A stretch of 36,660 nucleotides of DNA from Byssochlamys sp. IMV 00236 (taxonomy: Eukaryota; Ascomycota; Eurotiomycetes; Eurotiales; Thermoascaceae). Location of the stretch: assembly GCA_001931875.2 (NCBI GenBank), contig MSJH02000475.1, positions 1 to 36,660 on the forward strand. Reading direction: 5' to 3'. Shown here piece by piece: positions 1 to 10,913 of the stretch; the stretch's first letter is position 1, and every line of letters begins with the position of its first letter. The translations under genes were made by a program, and so were the position numbers. A model generated the notes under the pieces. The model saw nothing but the letters and a program-made list of their open reading frames with translations, did no database searches and had not been told where the DNA came from.

Positions 1-84
1 AAAAAAAAAAAAAAAAAAGGACCGCGTTTTAAACAACTTGTCTTTTTCTTACATTCACATCAAAAAAGTCAATCAGCTCCATTG

Positions 85-2283
85 ATGGTCAGGATCACAG
101 CCAATTTGTATGAAGAGGCATATGACTACATTAGACAAGATTCAGCACATGGGAATTGTGTCATGCTTGTTGCTGCTGATGTCGATTCCCTTTGTGCAGC
201 ACTCATGCTCCAAGTAAAGAAAAGAAAGAAAAGAAAAAGAAAAAATAAACACATTCTCCTCTCCTTTTGCTCATGATTAGCATGTTAGAATTTACTGAAA
301 AAGGACATGATCGCCCATAAACTTGTACCCGTGTCAGGGTATCGAGATCTCGAACGTGCAAAAGAGCAGATAATAGAAAAGGACGAAGATGTAAGGGTTG
401 AAATAAGGAAAACAAAAACTCATATAATAATGTATAGCTGGTGTCGATAATTATGATCAACTGTGGAGGATTGATTGATGTTAGGGAATTTTTTGACATT
501 GAAAGTTATACCAAAATATACGTATTCGATAGTCACAGACCACTGAAGCTGGAAAACATTCATCATAACAACATAAATGTGTGTGTATTTGACGATGATA
601 GGGAAACAGAAAAGCTTGAAAAGGTTCTAGAGGCATTTGAATCACTAACGGTAAAGTGAAACAGCATTTAAACAAAACGAGAGACGTATTACCAACCATG
701 GTTATAGTATAATTCAGAAGATGACTCAGAAAACACGGATTCTGACAGCTCGGATGAATTGTTAGAGAATACAAGGTCAAAACGTAGAAGACTAGATGAA
801 GATCAAGTACGGCTATAACATACCTATGCTTTACATTCAATAACCCTTTTGTATGTAGGATCTGTCGAGATCAGCACGAATAAAAAAAAGAACACAGAGC
901 AATTTACTGATGAACTATTACACACAAGGGGCCTATCACGCCAATTCGACAGCAGGGATTGTTTATGATTTGGCAACCAAGCTCTCCAAAACAGACAATG
1001 ATATGCTATGGCTTGCTATCATTGGTGTTACATCACAGTACCTGCATGAGAAAATAGATACCACAGAATATATCAGAAGTGCCAGAGTATTTAGAGATGA
1101 TACAGCCCGGTTTAATATAAGTACAGATGAAGAAATGGCCGTGATCAATAATGAAGGAGAAATTAGAATAGAAGATGAATATCGATTCATGTTCTTTCGA
1201 CATTGGAGTTTGTATGAAAGCATGTACTATTCTAGTTATGTTGTTAGCAAATTAGGTCTGTGGAACCCAGAAGGTGACAAAAATTTGAATAGACTTCTTG
1301 CTCAAATGGGGTAATGAAAGAAGGGAATAGAAGCTTATGAACGCATATCACTCACATTTCTTTAATATAGCTTCCGTTTAGAGCAATGTAAACAGATATA
1401 TACCCACATGGATGTAGATTTAAAAGATAGGCTTAGAACAAAAATAGAAGAAATATCACCACGATTTGGTCTGACAGAACTTTGCTACCCAAGTTTTACA
1501 CGTGGTTATGATCGAAAATGTGTATTATCAGCTGCAGACGTTGTCTACGCAATCTCAGCCCTATTAGAAACAAGTCCCACGACGGCCGTCCATTTTGGCG
1601 CTGAAGGTACATGGACAGAGAACAGAGACTGGAGAGATATGCTTGCGAACGATGTGGCCGACGATGCAACCAATGAAAAGCGTCGGTGGTGGGTCAAAAA
1701 CTTTTATAAAGCCTATGATGCTCTTGGTAAGCAGTCTTCAGAGATGGTCCTACATGGTATAAGGATCTGTATGGAAACGCAACAGGCCATCGCGAGACAA
1801 GTATTCGCGGCCATTAGTAAACGATTGATCAAGAAACACAATAATTGTTGGATCATGGTTGTCGATGGTGGGCCTGATTTACCTGTGTTTGGACATCAAT
1901 TGACTCTATTCAGAATGGGATTGTTCGCATTAGATATACTTAGGGTACACTGCAAGATAAACAAATCAAAACGCGTACTAATCTCTTTTTAAGACAACAA
2001 GCGCAAGGCTTAAGCCACTTATAGTAACATCGCTGGACGAAGTACACAATGTCTATATATTTACTTCCATGGTAGCAGCGCCCGCATTTGGAGAAACAAG
2101 ACGAAAGTAAGTACATCTTTTCTAATGAGAGCTCATAACTAATTGTTGAATAGCAAGTTTCCTTTAGCATTTCAGAAATTGGAAGAGAAAGGATTATTTG
2201 TAATAGATAGCTTTGATCTTTCATCATTTGAACTGAAAAGAGATACATTCGTGAACGCGATTAAAGAAATAAAATACGAGTAA
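85..2283 (+). CDS. CDC45: Cdc45 replication initiation factor (CMG helicase subunit)
   Basis: Cdc45 joins MCM2-7 and GINS to form the CMG replicative helicase in the nucleus. Eight exons: 85-213, 289-390, 438-650, 708-806, 859-1310, 1371-1944, 1994-2106, 2154-2283, giving about 603 aa, within the usual family range. The N-terminus carries the VAADVDSLCAALML segment typical of the family, which descends from DHH/RecJ phosphoesterases, followed by LVPVSGY and the IINCGG-like motif at exon 3. Exon 4 encodes an acidic Ser/Asp/Glu linker (EDDSENTDSDSSDE), as expected between the DHH core and the C-terminal half. Exons 5-6 contain AYHANSTAGIVYDLA, TSQYLHEK and RLEQCKQIYTHMD, all recognisably Cdc45. 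The ATG at 85 is used because the frame upstream offers only TTG. Splice sites are assigned by phase and conservation. The gene converges with PHO88. Confidence 0.93.
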
Positions 2284-2286
2284 TAT

Positions 2287-2961
2287 TTATTCTGCCTTTA
2301 AAGCCTTTTCAGCCTTCTTGATCGATCCTTTGTCTGTTTTGGGCTGTTTCTTTTCGCTTACTAAGCCAAAAGGTGCTTCAATTCTAAATGGACGTCTCAA
2401 GTCGCCTGTGGCCTTAGCGCCCCAGATGTGGAGACGTGCTTCTTTTGTCATCAAAAAGGTCTTGAAGCCGAGAATGGATTGAACCAATAAAGGTTGAATG
2501 TAGCCAAATTTAAGATGAATGAAAGCGATGAGGGCGATGCCAACAAATGATTGCTTCATTGACTTTTTAACTTCATTAATATCGTATTCTAATTAAAGTT
2601 AGTCTCGTCAAAAACTTGTACAGTAAATAATTACCCATCACTGTCGTATTCACCAACTGATCTGGTGTCTCGGTTCCATCCCAACTTTGGGCAGCAGGTT
2701 CAACATATTTTAATATGGTTTGGTCTATTAAAAGTTAGTTGTGTGTGTATATTTGCTAGATAATATATTACCATTCTTATTCTTGATGACATAGATCAAG
2801 TAGAAATGAAGAGTGAGAATTACGAATTGAGCAAACAAGTAAAGAAAACGAAGAGATTGAACATGATTATCAAGATGTAGAAATTTGGATAATTGTTGAA
2901 AGAATATAAAGGAACCAATACCAAAGTAAGGTGAATTTAAAAACTTGACAACTTTTGACAT
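2287..2961 (-). CDS. PHO88: Pho88/SND3 family ER membrane protein
   Basis: Pho88, also called Snd3, is an ER membrane protein of the SRP-independent targeting pathway; it was first linked to phosphate transport in yeast. Three exons on the minus strand: 2961-2772, 2724-2635, 2588-2287, 193 aa, close to the roughly 190 aa of yeast Pho88. Exon 1 encodes two hydrophobic segments; the second is FLYLFAQFVILTLHFYLIYV. The exon 1/2 join reads DQTILKYVEP and exon 2 holds AAQSWDGTETPDQL, a family hallmark. Exon 3 holds MKQSFVGIALIAFIHLKFGY, then ATGDLRRPF and a Lys-rich tail. The ATG at 2961 is the first in frame; upstream codons are open but contain only a GTG. Its stop lies 3 bp from the CDC45 stop, so the two transcripts must overlap at their 3' ends. 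Confidence 0.9.
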
Positions 2962-3392
2962 TACAAATAAATAAAGAGAGGAGGGACCTGGGGGCGGAAA
3001 GAAGGCAAAATGACAATTGAAATGGGGTGTCAATAGTGGCACACTTCCTTGTTGTATAAAAATGAATATTTAATCTCAGGCAATCGCCTTTAAGGATACT
3101 TTACACTTTCAAGTAAAGTGACTTTTAGCAGGCTGTAATGAAATGCCTTCTAGCGAAAATTCGGCTTGTGTTTTTTGTCTTTTAGATTTGGGTGTGGAAG
3201 AGGATGGTGTTGATCTCTTGGCTATATTGAAACTGAGCTTCAAAAGGAAGTAATTAAATGTAGTGGATAACCTACGTAGCATTTGGTTAAATAAAAGAAG
3301 AGAAAAGCAAATTCAACATCTTTAGCAACAGTATTTATGTTATTGTTGTTAGATGTGAAGTCTAAATTACTGATATGTAAAAGTAGTGACAG
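2962..3392. other. Divergent intergenic region upstream of PHO88 and of the SWIM fragment
   Basis: About 430 bp. A TATAAAAA element lies at 3055-3062 on the plus strand. An ATG at 3143 opens a short frame (MPSSENSACVFCLLDLG..., about 36 codons) that runs into a possible GT donor at 3250. It could be a first exon of the downstream SWIM gene, but I could not join it in phase to that frame. No other coding signal is evident. Confidence 0.35.
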
Positions 3393-4066
3393 CAATTGCA
3401 TTTTGACGACAAATCAAAGGATTTTCCTTTGCTATCCCGGAAACAGCAACAATCTCACGGTATTTTGTTTATATTAACTAACATCGAACGTGTGAGCTCA
3501 AAGACTAGAGAGGCAAGAAAGAGGATGATTGCAGCAGAAGAGATCAATAAACCGGCATTAGAAGATATGGTGCAGAAAGTGCATATTGATGAAGAAGTTT
3601 ATTATATTGTTAAGCCTATCACGACGAAAGTTGTATACGATATATCGACTGAGCAAGGAATGATGACTGGATGTAACTGCATAGGCTTTCAACGAAATAG
3701 GCGTGATTGTAAGCATATGTATTTGGTTTATCGCTTCGATAAAAGCTGTGTGGCTTATAGCCAAGGTAGATTATCACGATAATAATAAGAGAAATGCTAC
3801 AGTATACTTACATTACCTAGAAATTGACTCTAGCTTGAGAATTCATACCATGGATAATACTTATCCAGAATACTGTAGAGAATAATCATATCGAAGCAGT
3901 TACTGAAAACTCTGATGTGCTTCAATCAGAAGTACCATCTGAAGCTGAAGGTAGAGCGTATGAATTGTTGACAAGCATTACAAGTATATGCAGACAAGCT
4001 TTAGAAAGTCGTATACATTTAACTTTTGAAAATAACAACAGACTGTTACAAATACATCAGTTTTAA
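3393..4066 (+). CDS. SWIM zinc-finger protein, probable 5'-truncated fragment
   Basis: SWIM fingers (CxCxnCxH) occur at the C-terminal end of Mutator-like transposases and in some nuclear proteins. The open frame begins after a CAG at 3390-3392 and has no ATG until 3525. It encodes a basic helical stretch (REARKRMIAAEEINKPA), a short beta-like section (VYYIVKPITTKVVYDIS) and a SWIM finger: C-N-C, nine residues, then C-K-H near 3674-3717. An intron 3766-3878 (GT...CTGTAG) joins in phase to a second exon 3879-4066 with an acidic Glu/Ser-rich stretch and a helical tail. Without that intron the frame stops at 3782. No transposase catalytic core, terminal inverted repeat or start codon could be found. 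It may be a decayed element or a gene whose first exons I cannot see. The function of this copy is unknown. Confidence 0.5.
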
Positions 4067-4200
4067 AGATCAGAAGGGAGGGCAAAATAAGGGCATGCGT
4101 GTAAATGTGTAACGTCATAATGAGCCAATCATCTTGATAGCGCTTTTTTTTCTCACAATGCACACACACGCACATATTGTGTGTTTATATGCGTCATGTT

Positions 4201-4259
4201 TCCCCTTTTTTTTTGCCTTTTTCTTTTTCTTTTTCTTTTTCTTTTTTTTTCTTTAAAAA
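4201..4259 (+). repeat. Pyrimidine tract (TTTTTC-type) before the paladin-like start codon
   Basis: A T-rich run followed by several CTTTTT units ends a few bases before the ATG at 4260. CT-rich leaders are common in fungal promoters and 5' UTRs. A role as core promoter or leader is inferred from position only. Confidence 0.5.
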
Positions 4260-6577
4260 ATGTCTTTTCCGAGAGATTCTTCCAATGCTTCATTAAGCAA
4301 CAATACTAGTCATTTTAGCTTATACGCAGAATCATCTTCTACTCGCTCTGCTGACTCTCCTAGTTTACCACGTAAACACTCGGATAGCACTTGCTCAGAA
4401 CCAAAGTTTTCCTTTGTTCCTCTTAGAGCGTAAATCAAATCTATCATATTTACGATATATAATAACATTTTAATAAAGTAGCCATAGTCACCATCATTCT
4501 CGTCAAAGTAGCCTAAATCAAACTGATGTCCAACGTGACAGAAGTGCTGACAGCAATGACCCATTTAGACTAATAAGGATGGCACCCAACATTATCAAGA
4601 TGAGAAAGGGAAGTGTATTAGCTAGAAATACGATATTGAAGATGGATCATTTCTCGAGTGGTAAATGATAATATCATACAGTTCTTATCTTATTCTCCAT
4701 CTTAGGAACCAATACCAATCTCGACTTTCATCTCCAGGGCGCACCTAATTTTCGTGTAGCAGACCTTAATGTCTATGGTGTTGCTCAACCGACGGTAAAG
4801 ATGATAATTATAGCCCCTATATTCTCTTATCGTCTCTATTTGATAGGTAATCGGCTTATCTACCATACTGGCTATATTGAATTGTCATCCAAAGAGTTCA
4901 AACTCAGTGTCTTGCACATGGTAAGTAATAGCATTATCTCTCTCTTTATATAATATTGACCATCTACCATACAGGTTTTCAACTCGTGAGGAGCCCTTGG
5001 GTAATATCCAAATAATAATATATATATTGTATCATCTCATTTACATCCACATGTGCATATTATATATAGTCTATTTGAATGGGATACCCTATGTATTACG
5101 TGAATTTGCAGACCCATTACAAAACATGCGCGCATTTCTCGGAATAAACTCTGTTCGATTAGAAAAGGTAGAGGAGAGACTAAAATCAGATGTCATAAAG
5201 GAATCAAGAACTTTGGGTGGATTGATTCTCGTCCATCAAGAACTATGTAAGTTTGATATCTTATTAACCAACAAGATAACTTAAATAATTCAAAAGCGGA
5301 CGGAACAATTGTACCGTGCTACATTGCTGCCGATAAAGTTCAGACACCAAAAGAAGGTACAGGACAAGGGTTTAAGGATGCGGCGTGAATTAAAACTGTG
5401 TGTGATAGTATTCCAAGAATTTCAACAGCAAGGATTTAGATTAAAGTATTTTCGTATTCCAATCTCGCCTGAACAAGCACCAGAAGATAACTACTTTGAT
5501 GAATATATTCATGTCATACGCAACCTAGAGCCAACGGATCCACTCATCTTTAACTGTGGTATAGGAGCCGTAAGAAGTAAGTCTTATAAGTAGTAGTGCT
5601 GTTTGATGACTCATTTTTTTTTTTTTTTTTTTTTTTGCAAAAGCAACGGTTGGTGTTATTATCGGACAAATAATCAGACGTACTCAACTGATTGAAAAAG
5701 GCCATCCGGATCCATTTCCTATCTCGGGTTGGAGTTATACTGATTCAGGTAGCCCATCAGACAGCATCAACAGATTTGTGGTGAAAGAATTAGAAGAAGC
5801 AGATCATTTAAATGCTAAAAATAATGCACTACTTCGGCTGATTCTCTTGCTTGAACAAGGTAAGTCAGCATGTGCACTATATCTATTATATATTTACTCT
5901 TATTAGCCCTCAACTCCAAGCTAACATCCCATTCAGCTATACAGTGGGTAATGCAAAGGGGGTCACTGATTGAAAATTTGAAAGAAGCAGTGATGGGTAA
6001 CTATCAGTCCATAGTATCGTTAACAGCATTGCTTGAAAGTGGCGTATACAGTAAAAGGTTACTAGACACCATCATTGATAAATGTAAGTCTATACCATGT
6101 CTATATGCTCTTGCTCATACTTTCTCTTTATTCCCTTAAGCGGACGATGTTGTCAACCTAAGAGAGGATATTCTAATGAACCGCATACGTCAAATCACAG
6201 AAGTATCATCTGCAAACTATAACGAGAGTAACTATCTGTCGAAGGCCTTAAACGGTTTACAACGATACTTCTTTTTACTCTGCTTTACTGCATATGTTAA
6301 TGAATCTCCCAACACCAAGTTTGAACAACGATTCTCAACCTGGGTAAGAGCTAGAACAGAAGTATGGGCTATGCTTCAAAACATGCGTCGAAAAGGTCCT
6401 CGCCTTTATTTCTTTCGCCCTGTGGAAGATCTGCATCAACTATCCACACATCATCAAAAGAAAGTGAGCACAGGCATGTTTGATATGGTAGCCGCGGATG
6501 ATACAACGATAGAAATGGAAAACGTTGTGATTAATGTGAGTTCTTTCTATATTTATACAACCCAAGATAACTTACTT

Positions 6578-6609
<32 letters not shown>

Positions 6610-9443
6610 TAGGCAAGAACAGGTCTAGTCTTGACATCACAAACTATTCTTAAAGTCGACTTTTGGCACTACGGATATCTCAAGGACGCGTCTCAAAATC
6701 AAGAAAGACATCACCGCTTCGTTATTGACGGAGCGTCCAACTTCAGAAGAGTTGAAAACACACACGTTTATGGAGTTGCTCAACCTACAGTCAATGGATT
6801 ACGACAAGTAATTCGAAATCTGCTCAATTCAAGCGAACGCATACTATGGATCAATCTACGAGAGGAACCTATCATTTACATCAACGGTATACCCTATGTA
6901 CTACGAGATCGAGCCTTTACTCTGAGAAATTTGCGAGCCTACAAAGGAATCACTGGTTCACGTATGGAACAGCTTGAGGAAAGATTAAAGGAAGATGTAA
7001 TTAAAGAGGTGATGCAGTGTGGTGGTAGAATCTTATTGCATGGAGAAGATAGTAACGGAAACGTCTTGTCTTCCTGGGAGGATGTTGATATTCAGGATAT
7101 CATGACAGTACGTGAGGTCATGGAGTTTGCTGCACTCGAAGTCAGGCAGACCTATGACTCTTCAGATGATGATAGTGACAATACCAAGCAGCCAACTGTC
7201 AGTCACATCTTGGAGTATTACCGTGTACCAATCACTGCAGAAAAAGCACCAGAGTGGAGAGACATTGACGACTTGCAAGCTCTTGTAGCAGGTGTTGATC
7301 ATTCAAAGACAGCGATTATCATGTAATATTATATTTCGGTCAGCTAAAGTTCTAAATTAACCACTCTTCTTTTTTTCTTAATATAGGAACGATCAAGTAG
7401 GTTTGGGAAGATCAACAACAGGTACAATCATTGCTACCTTGCTCACTCGTTGGATTCGACCTAAGACACAACAAGTACTGCAATCCCCTTCCTATTATCC
7501 TAATTATCAAATCATCAATAGCTTGCTAAGAGTCATCAAGCGTGGATTGGAGAATAAGCAAATCGTTGATTACACGATGGATCAATGCTCTATCGGCGCT
7601 CGTCAGTTGCGTGATATTATCGAATCAGCACGTGTACAGGCTGAAAAAGAAAAGGAAGAGGATCCTAGCCAGTTCAAACGAACGGTGAAGCGAGGCATTA
7701 CGGCACTTGAAAGGTACTTTTTGTTCATCTGTTTTCAAGCTTATCTGGACAGCACCTCACCCTCCCTCGTGAACGAAACGGAGAGCTTCAGTCATTGGAT
7801 GGAGCGTCATCCTGAATTGAACACTATCTTAGACGATTTACTGCATGCCAGTGAAGAGGAACAGTTTAGGTCACTCATGCCAGTGGAAAAGTCATTGACT
7901 GGAGATGGTATAGCGCTGTCAAGCGAGGTCATGAGCGTCGTCAGCCGTCGACACGGTCAGGTCTTGGCTCAACAAACCATCCTGAAGCATGATGCATTCC
8001 CTGGTTGTCAAAAGATGAGCCTTAAAGAGAAGATCCCTGGAGCCTACAATTTTAGACGCGTCGAGATTAGTAAAATCAAGTCAGCTGTCAAGTACGGAGG
8101 TATGGCTGCTACGGTCGGCGGATTAGCAGCAGACATGGAGCGTAGTGATGAGGATCCCCTGACGGCTCCTTTTATTTGTGGATGCGCTATGCCAAATAAG
8201 GATGCTGTCAAGTCCATCTTGAAGGCGATGCAAGCGGGCCCAGGAGGTAAACGACGAGTGTTATGGACCTGCTTGCGTGAAGAACCTGTAATATATGTCA
8301 ACAAAAACCCATATGTCTTGCGGCTCTTTATAGATCCTCTGAAGAATCTGGAAACAACGGGCATCTCAAAAGAACGGGTTGAGGGCATGGAGGACCAGAT
8401 GAAGTATGAAGTATTGCAAGAGCTCAAGGAGTACGACGGCAGAATATTGCTTCATGATGAGGAAGATGGAAGCTTCAATTTGGTGGTAAAAGCCTAGACA
8501 ATAGAATCATATGTAGCTTGGTTTATTAAGTTTATTTTATAGCCTGTTTGGGAGACAGTGCCTCCAGAGGAAGTAGAAACCCCCGGAGAAGTATTTGCAT
8601 CTATCCGTGCAGAAGGGTATCAAGTGGACTATCTTCGGATTCCAATGTAAGCTTAAAAAATCTACTCAACATGAACTTTGACTTATTTCGCATGCAATGA
8701 CTATAGAACAGATGAACAAGCACCTATACCTGATGTATTTGACCAATTGATACAGAGAATGCAAGAAGCAAATCAAGGATATGATATCATGTTTAACTGT
8801 CAGATGGGGTAATATAAAAAAGGAATATTAAACTGTCAAAGTGTACTGATTAGCTTTCGATAGACGTGGTCGCACTACAACAGGCATGGTTGTGGCATCT
8901 TTGTTGTCCATGATACTAAGTAACGATGCTATTGGAGACATGACAGACTCATTCATGGTTGATAGTAGCAGTAATGTTAATACCACCATATTTTCTCTAC
9001 AGTCAGATGAAGAAATAGATGAGTCATATGAAGAAAGAGAGCGCTATGAGAATGGCGAATACAGAATTATCTTACAGCTTGTTAGTGTACTCAGTTATGG
9101 TAAATTAGCCAAGCGACTCACAGACCAAGCGATCAATATGTGTGATCATATGCAAAATCTGAGAAAAGCTATCTATGACTACAAATTGCGATTGGAGACC
9201 ATGACTGATCATGGATCTAAGAAATGGAAATCTGTTCATGAAGTGGCCATGAACTATCTCGTGCGTTACTTTTACTTGATTGTTTTTACGAATTATCTCT
9301 TGGAAGAAATGGGCTCTATCAAGGGCGAAGAAGATGATAACTCTTTCAAGGAAGCAAAGAAATTGACTACCTTTAAAGAATGGTTAAAGAATCGTAGAGA
9401 AATTGTAAATATCATCTCTTTACAATCTTTTGATCTATGCTAG
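4260..9443 (+). CDS. Paladin-like protein with three phosphatase-like (PTP/phytase-like) modules
   Basis: Paladin-family proteins carry repeated domains related to protein-tyrosine/inositol phosphatases (PTPlike_phytase); animal PALD1 has been linked to phosphoinositide dephosphorylation. Sixteen exons: 4260-4429, 4482-4660, 4706-4794, 4847-4920, 4975-5000, 5070-5246, 5297-5356, 5409-5576, 5644-5859, 5937-6083, 6141-6535, 6613-7322, 7387-8485, 8543-8646, 8707-8808, 8864-9443; 1431 aa. Each module has an NFR segment, a REEP..Y.N..PYVLR segment, a Y.R.PI segment, a P-loop and a helical RYF(F/L) segment. P-loops: NCGIGAVR (C308-R314), NDQVGLGR (D806-R812) and NCQMGRGR (C1236-R1242). The central one has Asp where the catalytic Cys belongs. 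VYGVAQPT is present in modules 1 and 2 but replaced in module 3. The N-terminus (about 115 aa) is Ser-rich and low complexity. Each P-loop coding region is interrupted by an intron. No signal peptide is visible, so it is probably cytosolic. Intron 1 has alternative acceptors that change only a few residues. Confidence 0.88.
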
Positions 9444-9466
9444 ATTTTGATGATTCCAAGCATAAG

Positions 9467-9520
9467 AATAAAATAAAATCGTGTACAGCTTTGATTGCAT
9501 GGAAATAAATATTGTTTATT
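9467..9520. terminator. Convergent poly(A) signals between the paladin-like gene and CYP40
   Basis: Plus-strand AATAAA at 9467-9472 and 9472-9477 lies just after the paladin-like stop (9443). TTTATT at 9515-9520, which is AATAAA on the minus strand, lies 34 nt past the CYP40 stop (9554). The two genes end only 110 bp apart, so these are plausible cleavage/polyadenylation signals for the convergent pair. Confidence 0.5.
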
Positions 9521-9553
9521 ATTGTAATCTAGCGACAAATCACATGCATTGGC

Positions 9554-10913
9554 TTAGGCAAAGAGTTTTGCATAGGCATTCTTTTCCTTTTGCTTTTTAG
9601 CAGCCAATTTAGATTTAGCATTGGTAAGTTCTCTCTTGATACCAGCATCCTCTGGATCTTGCTCATGTGCCTTTTCGAAATCTTCAATTGCGCCCTCAAA
9701 GTCCTTTGTGTTAACCTTGGCCATACCACGACGGAAGTAAGCCTTGGTGATGTCTGTCTTCTTCAAGTACTTGGGATCATACTCCAACACTGTTGTTGTC
9801 ACTTTGATACAGTCACTATTGTTACCAAGCTTGAGAGCACACATTGCTCTGTTAAGATAACAGGGAATTCTGACACCTGCAAACTTCTCACGAAGCTCTT
9901 CAGGATCTGTGTCGTCAAATGCAGGCTTTTCGTTAAGATAGCGAATGGCTTTGATGTATTTCTTTGAGGCGTTTTCATGATCGCCCTTCTTGAAGTATGT
10001 GTTGCCAATATCTTTGAGCTTACTGGCAATTTCTAAAACATCGTTTGGTTCCTTCGAACCTTCATAATCATCTAAAGATCAGCTGTTATTAGCCTTAAAG
10101 TGTTGTTACAGACCCCTCTCTTTTTTTTTTTTACCTGGATATTCTTCATAGTTGTCTCCATCGGCATTTTCAGGAATACCATCGTCTTCTCCTTCAGCAA
10201 GCTCACCACAGTTGACAATCACAGCATCCTTCACAGGCTTATCCGAGACGGTTTCTAAATTTTCCAAAGTACGGACCACACCTTTACCTTTCAGCACTTT
10301 ACCAAACACGACATGCTTGCCATCCAAATGTGGAGTAGGAACAGTTGTAATAAAGAATTGAGATCCATTTGTTCCAGGGCCAGCGTTTGCCATGGATAAT
10401 AAGAATGGTTTGTCGTGCTTTAATTCAAAGTTTTCATCTTCAAACTTTTCACCATAAATAGATTCACCGCCAGTACCGTTACCGGCTGTAAAATCACCAC
10501 CTTGAACCATAAAATTCTGTTTTTTTTTGTTAGATTTCATTTAGTAAGTCATCATAAAAGTTACCTTGATAATGCGGTGGAATGTGCATCCTTTGTAACT
10601 CAAAGGCTTACCGCTTTTACCTGTTCCTTTTTCGCCTGCGTACATCATTGTTACATAAGCTTGTCTTCTTGGGTGTCATGATCACATACCTGTACAAAGA
10701 GCACGGAAATTCTCTGCTGTCTTGGGAACAATATCCTTAAACTATCAGGGTTGTTAATTTATGTCGTTTCTCGACAAGGTAAAATAGACTTACAAGTTCA
10801 AAGACAACACGGCCTTCAGGCTTGCCTCCAATGGTGATATCAAAGTATCTGTAGAATACATAAGTATTTATCTTTTATAGATACACAGTTACTTACACGC
10901 GTGGGTTGGACAT
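9554..10913 (-). CDS. Peptidyl-prolyl isomerase D, cyclophilin-40 type (cyclophilin + TPR)
   Basis: A CYP40/Cpr6-type Hsp90 co-chaperone that isomerises Xaa-Pro bonds. Six exons on the minus strand: 10913-10897, 10848-10794, 10741-10690, 10635-10565, 10516-10135, 10071-9554; 364 aa, the usual CYP40 size. Cyclophilin domain about residues 1-170: [14 protein letters not shown] (catalytic Arg62), [18 protein letters not shown] and LDGKHVVFG. His128 stands at the position of CypA Trp121, as in mammalian CyP40, which binds cyclosporin weakly. An acidic linker ([20 protein letters not shown]) leads to a C-terminal TPR region of about 150 aa, with [20 protein letters not shown] and [20 protein letters not shown], expected to bind the Hsp90 C-terminus. 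The first coding exon is only 17 nt (MSNPRV), which fixes the ATG at 10913. Confidence 0.95.

Noticed and set aside
1..18. A18 run at the window start as a poly(A) tail or retrotransposon end
   Set aside because: Only a homopolymer at the edge, with CDC45 in normal orientation right after it; could be a leader or contig edge, nothing more can be said.
203..840. Two minus-strand frames opposite CDC45 exons 2-4
   Set aside because: They cross introns and exons of CDC45 and show only low-complexity hydrophobic sequence.
4310..4564. Minus-strand frame of 84 codons at the start of the paladin-like gene
   Set aside because: It is opposite exons 1-2 of the paladin-like gene, whose joined frame is supported by phase through 15 introns.
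8044..8427. Minus-strand frame of 127 codons inside the paladin-like gene
   Set aside because: Lies wholly opposite a conserved exon and has no recognisable domain.
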